DNA of 7,307 bases from NCBI GenBank assembly GCA_946886085.1, contig CAMPHX010000057.1, positions 1-7,307 on the forward strand. The letters are read 5' to 3'. Source of the stretch: an uncultured Flavobacteriales bacterium. Its GTDB lineage: Bacteria > Bacteroidota > Bacteroidia > Flavobacteriales > Vicingaceae. The translations under genes and the position numbers were made by a program. Under the pieces are notes generated by a model, which saw only the letters and a list, made by a program, of their open reading frames with translations, did no database searches and was not told where the DNA came from. Of the stretch, positions 1-7,231 are shown piece after piece (the stretch's first letter is position 1; each line of letters opens with the position of its first letter).

Positions 1-3000
1 TTACAATACTATCTATTGGAGCATTTAGTCAACCTAAATGGACTAACACCCCCAACTCAGAAAGAGCTTTTGTAGAAAATAAAGGACAATATGATGGAAG
101 GAACTGGCAATCTGCCAACCAAATAAAATATGCTCTTAGCCAGCAAGATGGTTGGTTTACATTCTTTTCTAACAAGGGTATAACTCACCGAATTGAAAGA
201 TTGATTAGAAATCCGAAAAAGAAAAAAGGAGAAGGAGATGCTAACAATAACCTTCCTAGCAGAATTCACTTAAGTGAATTTGTAAACATAAGTTTTGTAG
301 GAGCAAATAATAATGTAAAAATTATTGCCGAAGAAAAGACCAATCATTACTACTCTTACGCTGTTAAAGATTTAAAAGCAAATGATGTAAACAACATCAA
401 TAATGTAAAAGGGTATAAAAAAATCACCTATAAAAACATTTATAACAATATAGATATTGAATATACTTTACACCCTGATGGTGGTATAAAATATAATATA
501 ATCTTGCACCCGGGAGCAAATCCTAATGAGATAAAAATGAAGTATGAAACTTTTCATACTAATCATTTAGATGAAAAAATTGACATAAAACTAAATTCTC
601 AAACAGGACAATTAGAAATTAATACTGCATCCACTAAAATTATAGAACATAAACCACTTACTTTCTACCAAAACTCTAAAACTGTAATTCAATCAGAGTA
701 TACTTTTATCAACAATATTTTAACCTTCAATTTAGGGAATTATGACAATTCTCAAAAAGTGGTTATTGACCCTTGGGTAGTTACACCCAATTTTAATGCT
801 GGAGATTTTACCAGAGAAGTAGAAACAGATGCAGCAGGAAATGTATATGTTATTGGTGGCGAAATACCAATGGAGTTAAGAAAATATGGTATTGCCGGAA
901 ATTTAATTTGGACTTACATCACACCTTGGGATACAAATGGTGGTGATTGGCTGGGAACATTAGCAACAGATGCTGCCGGAGTAAGTTATATTACACAAGG
1001 TACTGGTGCTGAAATAGAAAGAGTTAGTACAGCTGGTGCTATGGTATGGCATGCGAATGCACCTGGACTTTTTTCCATAACCGAATATTGGACCATAACC
1101 TTTAATTGTGATAACACTAAACTTATTGTTGGAGGAACAGGTGGATCAGGACTAAATTTTGAAGCGAAAATATATGATATGGATTTAAACAACGGTAATG
1201 TTTTAGCTGATGTAACTGTTGGTACCCAAGGTGGTTTTACTCCAGTTGAAGTTCGCTCTATTGCCCCTACTAAAAACTCTAAATATGTTTACTTAACACA
1301 TACTGAAGTTGGTGCAATTAATCAAAATCTAACAGCGTGTAGTTCAACTCCTGATTTTCAGGTTGACAATACTCATCATTTAGGTTATAAATGTGAAAAC
1401 TATTTATCTTCAGCTCAAAATGGTGGAGGGTTAAAAGCTCTAATTGCTAATGACAATTATTACTACACGCATAAAGGTGACCAAATATTACAATGGGACA
1501 TTAACAATGGAACACTTTTAAATACAGTTAATTTACCTGGAGGTAGTTCTAATAATGGTTTTGGTGGATTGGTGGTTCATTGTAGCGGATTAGATGTAGA
1601 TGCTACAGGAAACGTATATGCAGGTTCTATGGACAGGGTTGTAAAATTTGACCCTAATTTGAATATTCTTTCTCAAGTTAATACAACTGGTGGGTTTACT
1701 GTTTATGATGTAAGTGTAAACTCCAACGGAGAAGTTTTAGCTGTAGGTGCGTTATTAAACAATAGCACATCAACAGGAAGAGGTGGTAGAATAGAATCTT
1801 TGAATATGACTGCCGGATCTCAGTATGCTACGGTTTGTTGCGATCCTAATTTTTGTCCTATCAACTCTTTATGTATAACTGATGCTCCTGTTACTTTAAA
1901 CCCTAATACTGCTGGTGGAACTTGGAGTTCCACTCCTGCAACACCGGGACTAAACACATCAACCGGTGTTTTTGATCCTTCAGTTTCAGGTACAGGAAAT
2001 TTTGTAGTTACTTATACTTTAGGTTGTGGGACTTACTCAACTAGCATACAAGTAGGAAACTGTACTGGTCTAACTGTTTGTGTAGAATCCAATGGTGATT
2101 TGACGGTTAGCGGTGGAACTGCTACTTATACGTGGTACCAAGGAAGTATGCAAGCAACTTGTGTTCCTGGTTTTGGTAACTGTGCAGGTTTATTTACCTT
2201 TACAGATCCAGGACCATCTGTCCTTACATGGTCTAGTTTTGGAACAGGTACCACAATTACACCACCTCCAGGTGTCGATAGCATTAAAGTTGTAGATTCA
2301 TTTGGAGATTCTCTTGTAATATTTTCTGTTAGTGGACTTCCTGCTTGTAATCCAACTGCTTGTGATGCAACAATTACTGCTGCCGGACCTTTTTGTGAAA
2401 ATGCCGCTTCAGTAACTTTATCAGCTGTTGATCCGGGGGGGACTTGGTCTGGCAATGGTATTACCAACACTTCAACAGGTACTTTTGATCCAGGCGTAGC
2501 AGGACCAGGAAGCCATGTAATAACTTATTCTATTACCGGCTCATGTACAGATACTGATACCGAAACAATAGTTGTTAATGCTCAAGATGATGCCTCGTTT
2601 AATTATTCTCCTACCACTTTCTGTACTACCGACCCTAACCCTACTCCTACTATTACAGGTACTAGTGGTGGTACTTTTACCATAGACAATAGTGGTGTAA
2701 TAAACGCATCTACCGGTGAAGTCAACATTACTGGTAGTGGTACAGGTGTTTTTAATGTAACTTATACCACTAATGGTACTTGTCCTGATACTTCAACTGT
2801 AACAATAAACATCACTTCAGGAGCCGATGCAACAATTACTGCTGCCGGTCCTTTTTGCGAAAATGCCGCTTCAGTAACTTTATCAGCTGTTGATCCGGGG
2901 GGTGTTTGGAGTGGAACAGGAATAACTAACACTTCAACAGGTACTTTTGATCCTTCTACTGCCGGTGCAGGAACTCATCAAATTATTTATACCATTTCAG

Positions 3001-4781
3001 GTTCTTGTGGTGATGCCGATACAATTTCAATTGTAGTAGATGCTCAAGATGATGCTTCTTTTAATTATTCACCTGCAACTTTCTGTACTACCGACCCTAA
3101 CCCTACTCCTACTATTACAGGTACTAGTGGTGGTACTTTTACCATAGACAATAGTGGTGTAATAAACGCATCTACCGGTGAAGTCAACATTACTGGTAGT
3201 GGTACAGGTGTTTTTAATGTAACTTATACCACTAATGGTACTTGTCCTGATACTTCAACTGTAACAATAAACATCACTTCAGGAGCCGATGCAACAATTA
3301 CTGCTGCCGGTCCTTTTTGCGAAAATGCCGCTTCAGTAACTTTATCAGCTGTTGATCCGGGGGGTGTTTGGAGTGGAACAGGAATAACTAACACTTCAAC
3401 AGGTACTTTTGATCCTTCTACTGCCGGTGCAGGAACTCATCAAATTATTTATACCATTTCAGGTTCTTGTGGTGATGCCGATACAATTTCAATTGTAGTA
3501 GATGCTCAAGATGATGCTTCTTTTAATTATTCACCTGCAACTTTCTGTACTACCGACCCTAACCCTACTCCTACTATTACAGGTACTAGTGGTGGTACTT
3601 TTACCATAGACAATAGTGGTGTAATAAACGCATCTACCGGTGAAGTTAATATTACTGGTAGCGGTGCAGGTGTTTTTAATGTAACTTATACCACTAACGG
3701 GACTTGCCCTGATACTAGTACTCTATCTATTAACATAAACAATTGTACACTTCCTCAAGCTGTTGCTAATTTTTCTGCCTCTCAAACTAATATTTGCGAA
3801 GGTGACTGTATTAATTTTACAGACTTAAGTACTTCATCAGCTACAGGGGGAATTACAGTGTGGAGTTGGACTTTTAATGGTGGAACACCATCAACTTCAA
3901 ATCAACAAAACCCAACTAATGTTTGTTTTGCAACAGCAGGAACTTACACTATTTCATTAACTGTTACAGATGCTAATGGTAGTGACGATAGCACTATGAC
4001 TGCATATATTACAGTAACCAATTGCACAACACCAACAGCAGGATTTTCTATCTCAGATAATGAAATTTGTGCTGGCGAATGTATTGATTTTACTGACATG
4101 AGTATAGCTGCAACAAGTTGGTTATGGACCTTTAATGGAGGAAGTCCCTCAACATCTACAGATCAAAATCCAACTAATATCTGTTTTGGGACTGATGGAA
4201 TTTATTCTATTGAGCTAATAGCTTCAAACTCGTTTGGTTCTGATACAATTACTGATACCATAACGGTGCATCCAACACCAATTGTTAATGCCGGAAACAA
4301 TGTTACTATTAATTTAGGTGATAATACCATTCTAAACGCAACTGGTTCTAACGGAAGTTATTCTTGGACACCTTCTACTTGGTTAAGTTGCTCTACTTGT
4401 CCATCTACTACAAGTACACCTGAAGAAACAATCACTTATACAATAATTGTTGTAGATTCAAATGGCTGTAGTGCTTCAGACCAAGTAACCGTATTTATAG
4501 AATTTGAAAATGTAATTTGGGTACCAAACATATTCTCTCCTAATGGAGATGGCAGCAATGATATACTTTATGTTAGAGGTAAAGGTGTTGCTGACTTAAA
4601 CTTTTTTGTTTATGATAGATGGGGAGAAAAAGTATTTGAAACTAATAGTTTAGATATTGGCTGGGATGGTAAATTTAGAGGCAAAGATATGAACAAAGCA
4701 GTCTTTGTATATTACCTCGAAGCTACTTTTATAGATGGTAGTAAAGTAACCAAAAAAGGTGACGTAACTTTAATTAGATAA
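1..4781 (+). CDS. Giant T9SS-exported surface/adhesin-like protein, type B (gliding-motility-associated) sorting domain; 5' end outside window
   Basis: Partial gene: the frame is open from the left edge (first full codon at 3) to TAA at 4779-4781, giving 1592 visible residues; residue n begins at base 3n. A TTG at 201 could be mistaken for the start, but the 66 codons before it encode the end of a signal peptide (SIGAFSQ, residues 4-10) and the motif FVENKGQ (23-29), so the real start lies upstream. Order of parts: DUF7948-like N-terminal domain (about 20-258, ending VVIDPW); beta-propeller-like region with recurring DAAGNVYV-type strands (about 260-610); one Ig-like module (about 618-690); a less recognisable segment (about 691-787); three 154-residue tandem repeats (788-1249); two PKD domains (about 1250-1340 and 1342-1422, each with a W-x-WTFNGG core); another Ig/PKD-like module (1427-1502); type B sorting domain (about 1503-1592, VPNIFSPNGDG). 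Family knowledge says such proteins cross the outer membrane through the T9SS and sit on the surface as adhesins or matrix components; ligand unknown. No enzyme motif seen. The next gene, 10 bases on, is a PorP/SprF homologue, its likely export partner. Confidence 0.93.
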   Translation, partial: TILSIGAFSQPKWTNTPNSERAFVENKGQYDGRNWQSANQIKYALSQQDGWFTFFSNKGITHRIERLIRNPKKKKGEGDANNNLPSRIHLSEFVNISFVGANNNVKIIAEEKTNHYYSYAVKDLKANDVNNINNVKGYKKITYKNIYNNIDIEYTLHPDGGIKYNIILHPGANPNEIKMKYETFHTNHLDEKIDIKLNSQTGQLEINTASTKIIEHKPLTFYQNSKTVIQSEYTFINNILTFNLGNYDNSQKVVIDPWVVTPNFNAGDFTREVETDAAGNVYVIGGEIPMELRKYGIAGNLIWTYITPWDTNGGDWLGTLATDAAGVSYITQGTGAEIERVSTAGAMVWHANAPGLFSITEYWTITFNCDNTKLIVGGTGGSGLNFEAKIYDMDLNNGNVLADVTVGTQGGFTPVEVRSIAPTKNSKYVYLTHTEVGAINQNLTACSSTPDFQVDNTHHLGYKCENYLSSAQNGGGLKALIANDNYYYTHKGDQILQWDINNGTLLNTVNLPGGSSNNGFGGLVVHCSGLDVDATGNVYAGSMDRVVKFDPNLNILSQVNTTGGFTVYDVSVNSNGEVLAVGALLNNSTSTGRGGRIESLNMTAGSQYATVCCDPNFCPINSLCITDAPVTLNPNTAGGTWSSTPATPGLNTSTGVFDPSVSGTGNFVVTYTLGCGTYSTSIQVGNCTGLTVCVESNGDLTVSGGTATYTWYQGSMQATCVPGFGNCAGLFTFTDPGPSVLTWSSFGTGTTITPPPGVDSIKVVDSFGDSLVIFSVSGLPACNPTACDATITAAGPFCENAASVTLSAVDPGGTWSGNGITNTSTGTFDPGVAGPGSHVITYSITGSCTDTDTETIVVNAQDDASFNYSPTTFCTTDPNPTPTITGTSGGTFTIDNSGVINASTGEVNITGSGTGVFNVTYTTNGTCPDTSTVTINITSGADATITAAGPFCENAASVTLSAVDPGGVWSGTGITNTSTGTFDPSTAGAGTHQIIYTISGSCGDADTISIVVDAQDDASFNYSPATFCTTDPNPTPTITGTSGGTFTIDNSGVINASTGEVNITGSGTGVFNVTYTTNGTCPDTSTVTINITSGADATITAAGPFCENAASVTLSAVDPGGVWSGTGITNTSTGTFDPSTAGAGTHQIIYTISGSCGDADTISIVVDAQDDASFNYSPATFCTTDPNPTPTITGTSGGTFTIDNSGVINASTGEVNITGSGAGVFNVTYTTNGTCPDTSTLSININNCTLPQAVANFSASQTNICEGDCINFTDLSTSSATGGITVWSWTFNGGTPSTSNQQNPTNVCFATAGTYTISLTVTDANGSDDSTMTAYITVTNCTTPTAGFSISDNEICAGECIDFTDMSIAATSWLWTFNGGSPSTSTDQNPTNICFGTDGIYSIELIASNSFGSDTITDTITVHPTPIVNAGNNVTINLGDNTILNATGSNGSYSWTPSTWLSCSTCPSTTSTPEETITYTIIVVDSNGCSASDQVTVFIEFENVIWVPNIFSPNGDGSNDILYVRGKGVADLNFFVYDRWGEKVFETNSLDIGWDGKFRGKDMNKAVFVYYLEATFIDGSKVTKKGDVTLIR
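2364..3749 (+). repeat. Three tandem copies of a 462-bp (154-residue) coding repeat
   Basis: Copies begin at 2364, 2826 and 3288, each at the codons for DATITAAGPF. Each unit is two Ig-like modules: module A (74 residues, with CENAASVTLSAVDPGG and STGTFDP) and module B (80 residues, with FCTTDPNPTPTITGTSGGTF and a TNGTCPDTST end). Each unit has four cysteines. Base-by-base comparison at an offset of 462 shows perfect identity of 2616-3184 with 3078-3646 (569 bp), so strict periodicity covers 2616-3646. The first half of copy 1 and the last 100 or so bases of copy 3 are diverged, partly silently. The period is a multiple of 3, so gain or loss of a unit keeps the frame. A single further module A-like segment lies upstream at about 1854-2072. 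Confidence 0.97.
4521..4778 (+). other. T9SS type B C-terminal sorting domain (gliding-motility-associated CTD, CHU_C-like)
   Basis: The last 86 residues of the large surface protein start with VPNIFSPNGDGSND, continue through the YDRWGEKVFE core and a GWDGKFRGK loop, and end in KGDVTLIR right at the stop codon. This order (PNxFSPNGDG, then RWGxxVF, then WDG, then a final TLIR-type strand) is the hallmark of the gliding-motility-associated C-terminal domain family. Such domains direct export by the T9SS and, from the Flavobacterium johnsoniae SprB/SprF precedent, usually depend on a PorP/SprF-like protein, which the next gene supplies. Confidence 0.95.
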
Positions 4782-4791
4782 AAAAATAATT

Positions 4792-5907
4792 ATGAAATAT
4801 AACGTATTCACAAACATCCGCAAAATGAACTATTCTATAGGTAAAAAAATAAGTCTCCTCATTGCATTATTCTGTCAAGTAGGAATAATTTCAACAACAT
4901 CGGAATTAAAAGCTCAAGATATACATTTCACGATGTATGACGCAATGATAATGACTACAAACCCGGCAACAGCAGGTGTCTTTAATGGTGATTTTAGAAG
5001 TGTTTTAAATTATAGAAGTCAATGGGGAAGCATTTCTAATCCATATAGAACTTATGCTGTAATGTTTGATGGTGGATTATTAAAAAACAAATGGAAGAAT
5101 GGATATATAGGAGCGGGAATAAGTGCTTTTAAAGATGTTGCCGGAACAACTAATTTTGGAACAACTAAAATTAATCTTGCTCTTTCCAGTGTCTTGTTTT
5201 TAGATGATAAAAACTCAGCATCTGTAGGTTTAATGGGATCTTGGGGACAAACAAGTATGAGTCCTGATAACCTAGAATGGGACTCACAGTTTAATGGGCA
5301 AAATTTTGATGCATCATTAAGCTCTAATGAGTTATTCGCTTTTGAAAACAGTAATTTTTTCGATTTTTCGGCAGGTGCTTTATGGTCTTATGGAAAAGGA
5401 GCAAAAACATTAAGTTCTCAAGATGAATTTAATATTCAATCCGGAGTAGCTTTTTATCATATCACACGTCCGAATCAGCAACTAGAATTTGGAGAAGTGG
5501 ATAAACTATATTCTAAATTAGCTTTTCATACTGAAGCTCATATAGGTATAAGTAACAGTAAATTAGCTTTCAGACCGAAATTTCTAGCTTACTTTCAAGG
5601 TCCAACAAGACAAATCTTAGGAGGCTTAATGGTTAGATATACACTTCAAGAAGAATCTAAATATACCGGTGCCTTTAAAGGTGCTGCTATTTCATTAGGA
5701 ACATATTATAGATTTGGTGATGCTTTTGCCCCTGCTATAGAAATAGAAATTGCTAGCTTCTCTCTTGGCTTTGCCTATGATTTAAATGTTTCCGGATTAA
5801 CTGCTGCAAGCAACGGAAAAGGTGGTCCTGAAGTATTTATCCGTTTTATTAATCCTAATCCTTTTGTTTCCGGTAAAGGAACAAAGAGCCGAGCAAGATT
5901 TAATTAG
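4792..5907 (+). CDS. PorP/SprF family type IX secretion system outer-membrane protein
   Basis: Encodes 371 residues from the ATG at 4792, close to the 300-350 usual for the PorP/SprF family. A signal peptide is clear: basic stretch, hydrophobic SLLIALFCQVGII (21-33), then LKA with probable cleavage before Q42. The mature start QDIHFTMYDA (42-51), followed by NPATAGVFNGDFR (57-69) and NYRSQW (73-78), is the family signature. The rest alternates short beta strands as in an outer-membrane barrel, and the end has the typical FAYDLNVS..GGPEVFIRF stretch (327-352). Known family role: outer-membrane partners of the T9SS, with SprF-type members needed for delivery of type B-domain cargo such as SprB. 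It lies 10 bases after such a cargo gene on the same strand, so a dedicated partner role is a strong inference. The ATG at 4825 (MNYSIGKKIS) would give a more compact signal peptide and is an alternative start; no Shine-Dalgarno decides between them. I do not assign sprF or porP because many paralogues exist. Confidence 0.93.
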   Translation: MKYNVFTNIRKMNYSIGKKISLLIALFCQVGIISTTSELKAQDIHFTMYDAMIMTTNPATAGVFNGDFRSVLNYRSQWGSISNPYRTYAVMFDGGLLKNKWKNGYIGAGISAFKDVAGTTNFGTTKINLALSSVLFLDDKNSASVGLMGSWGQTSMSPDNLEWDSQFNGQNFDASLSSNELFAFENSNFFDFSAGALWSYGKGAKTLSSQDEFNIQSGVAFYHITRPNQQLEFGEVDKLYSKLAFHTEAHIGISNSKLAFRPKFLAYFQGPTRQILGGLMVRYTLQEESKYTGAFKGAAISLGTYYRFGDAFAPAIEIEIASFSLGFAYDLNVSGLTAASNGKGGPEVFIRFINPNPFVSGKGTKSRARFN

Positions 5908-5927
5908 CCACTTATTACCCTATCTAA

Positions 5928-5965
5928 CAAAAAAAGCTGTTGTTTATAAACAACAGCTTTTTTTG
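5928..5965. terminator. Bidirectional intrinsic terminator between convergent genes
   Basis: A perfect 38-base palindrome. The inner part (5936-5957) is GCTGTTGTTTA followed by its exact reverse complement, flanked by seven As (5929-5935) and seven Ts (5958-5964) and closed by a C-G pair at 5928/5965. Read on either strand it gives a hairpin with a GCTGTTG stem followed by a U-run. It starts 20 bases after the stop of the PorP/SprF gene and ends 21 bases before the stop codon of the convergent hydrolase gene, so it can end both transcripts. Confidence 0.9.
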
Positions 5966-5986
5966 AAAATAATTTATTCACTATTT

Positions 5987-7231
5987 CTATTTCTTAATAA
6001 ATAATTGAGATACTCCATTTACATTAACAATGTAAGCTCCATTTGGAAATCCACTTACATTTACTTTTAACATATTTTCGTTTAATGTTTGAGTAAAAAC
6101 CACCTGACCTAATGTATTTGTAATTTCTACTACATTATTAACTGAATTCATTTCTTTTAAATCAATAGTAATAAACTCTATAGCTGGGTTCGGGTAAACC
6201 AATAATTCTATGTTGTTTTTAGCAAATTCATTAACACCCACAAAAGTGCTACAATCTTTTTGATTAGAATTTTTAAGGTTACTAGGGTTACAATCTAAAA
6301 TATTATATAAGAAAGTAGTTAAATTAGTGTTTGTCGTATCCAATATTGGTGTAGAATTAGCAAATGGAGGATGGTCGCTTCCTGTATATGGATCTAAATG
6401 ATTATAGATATTTTGACCATCCATTCTGGTATTTATTGGTCCACTACCATAAAGGTTAACCGGTGTAAAACCATTTAAAGGCTGTCCGTAATTATATAAA
6501 ACGGTTTGATCTCCAAAAGTATGACAAGCGTACAAAGGAACATCATCACCATTTATCCATGCAGTATCAGCTACTCCACCTGCAAAACCAAAAGTACCCG
6601 CAGCTCTAGAGCAATATCCAGGGTTTCCACTACTACCTTCTAGTCCACCAATCTCTCCTAACCAAGTTTGCCACTGAGTAGATAATTTACTTACATCATC
6701 TCCATAAACTAAGTTAAATGCTAAAATTCCTCCCGCAGAGGTTCCTCCAATAAAAATTTGTTCTTCATCAATTTTATAAATATTAGCATTGGCAGCATCA
6801 GCTCTAAAATAACGAATTGCTGCTTTTCCATCCTGAATTGCTGAAAATACTACTTTAAATGTAGTTTCTTCTGCTATTAAAGAAAAAGCACTAGGGGCTA
6901 ACCTGTAACTAATGGAAGCACATATATAGCCTTTTTTTGCTAACTCTGTAGCAAAATGAACCAATTCTGCTGAAGATCTTGACCCTCCTGAAAAAGAACC
7001 TCCATGAGCTAAAATAACTAAAGGTCTCGATGTTGCAGTATCTCCTTGTGGTTGATAAATATCCATAAATAAATCAATCACATTATTATTTAAATCCATA
7101 TTGCTACCATATTGCACGGTAGTTACATCTACAGTAGTATAAATATTGGTTTGATATCTACCATTACATTGGGCAAAAACCTCTATTGAACCTAAAATTG
7201 CTATTGTAAATAAAGTGTAAATTTTTTTCAT
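5987..7231 (-). CDS. Secreted alpha/beta-hydrolase (esterase-like) with T9SS type A sorting domain
   Basis: Read from the ATG at 7231 it encodes 414 residues. The frame can be extended to a TTG at 7258, but MKKIYTLFTIAILGSIEVFA (1-20) followed by Q21 is a complete signal peptide, so ATG is preferred. The catalytic domain (about 50-312) has the oxyanion-hole motif HGGSF (76-80), the nucleophile elbow GTSAG (163-167, Ser165), a probable acid Asp241 in HTFGDQTV, and His287 (SDHPPF) as likely catalytic base, with His278 a less likely alternative. This fits the carboxylesterase/acetyl-xylan-esterase-like branch of alpha/beta-hydrolases; substrate cannot be told from sequence. A linker (about 313-340) leads to a type A Por secretion tail (about 341-414) with YPNPA (346-350) and GFPNGAYIV (394-402). 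Expected fate: Sec export, then T9SS passage to the surface or medium with tail removal. The gene is convergent with the adhesin/PorP operon and shares its terminator, so it is transcribed separately. No carbohydrate-binding domain or polysaccharide-use genes are seen beside it. Confidence 0.92.
   Translation of the reverse strand: MKKIYTLFTIAILGSIEVFAQCNGRYQTNIYTTVDVTTVQYGSNMDLNNNVIDLFMDIYQPQGDTATSRPLVILAHGGSFSGGSRSSAELVHFATELAKKGYICASISYRLAPSAFSLIAEETTFKVVFSAIQDGKAAIRYFRADAANANIYKIDEEQIFIGGTSAGGILAFNLVYGDDVSKLSTQWQTWLGEIGGLEGSSGNPGYCSRAAGTFGFAGGVADTAWINGDDVPLYACHTFGDQTVLYNYGQPLNGFTPVNLYGSGPINTRMDGQNIYNHLDPYTGSDHPPFANSTPILDTTNTNLTTFLYNILDCNPSNLKNSNQKDCSTFVGVNEFAKNNIELLVYPNPAIEFITIDLKEMNSVNNVVEITNTLGQVVFTQTLNENMLKVNVSGFPNGAYIVNVNGVSQLFIKK
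5990..6211 (-). other. T9SS type A C-terminal sorting domain (Por secretion tail)
   Basis: The last 74 residues of the hydrolase contain the three usual blocks: LLVYPNPAIEFITID near the start, ITNTLGQVVF in the middle, and FPNGAYIVNVNG followed by FIKK at the end. This is the type A tail that family knowledge links to export by the T9SS, proteolytic removal, and sometimes attachment to anionic lipopolysaccharide. It is a different class from the sorting domain on the large protein on the other strand. Confidence 0.93.

Noticed and set aside
57..269. Minus-strand open frame of 70 codons at the left edge
   Set aside because: Antisense to the FVENKGQ domain, whose motif proves the plus-strand frame is the coding one.
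986..1192. Minus-strand open frame of 68 codons
   Set aside because: Lies wholly inside the propeller-like region of the large gene; no signal peptide, motif or start context, so it is a shadow of the real frame.
2126..2470. Minus-strand open frame of 114 codons, and a short plus-strand frame at 2113-2295
   Set aside because: Both overlap the clearly coding main frame with its recognisable Ig-like modules; proline/valine-rich composition of the minus frame reflects reverse complement of Gly/Thr codons.
2364..3749. Possible CRISPR or mobile-element origin of the repeats
   Set aside because: The repeats are 462 bp, directly adjacent and in frame with no spacers, terminal inverted repeats or transposase; they are protein-domain repeats.
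5822..6004. Plus-strand frame of 60 codons running through the terminator
   Set aside because: Overlaps the end of the PorP/SprF gene in another frame, then crosses the hairpin and the end of the hydrolase; hydrophobic look comes from AT-rich DNA.
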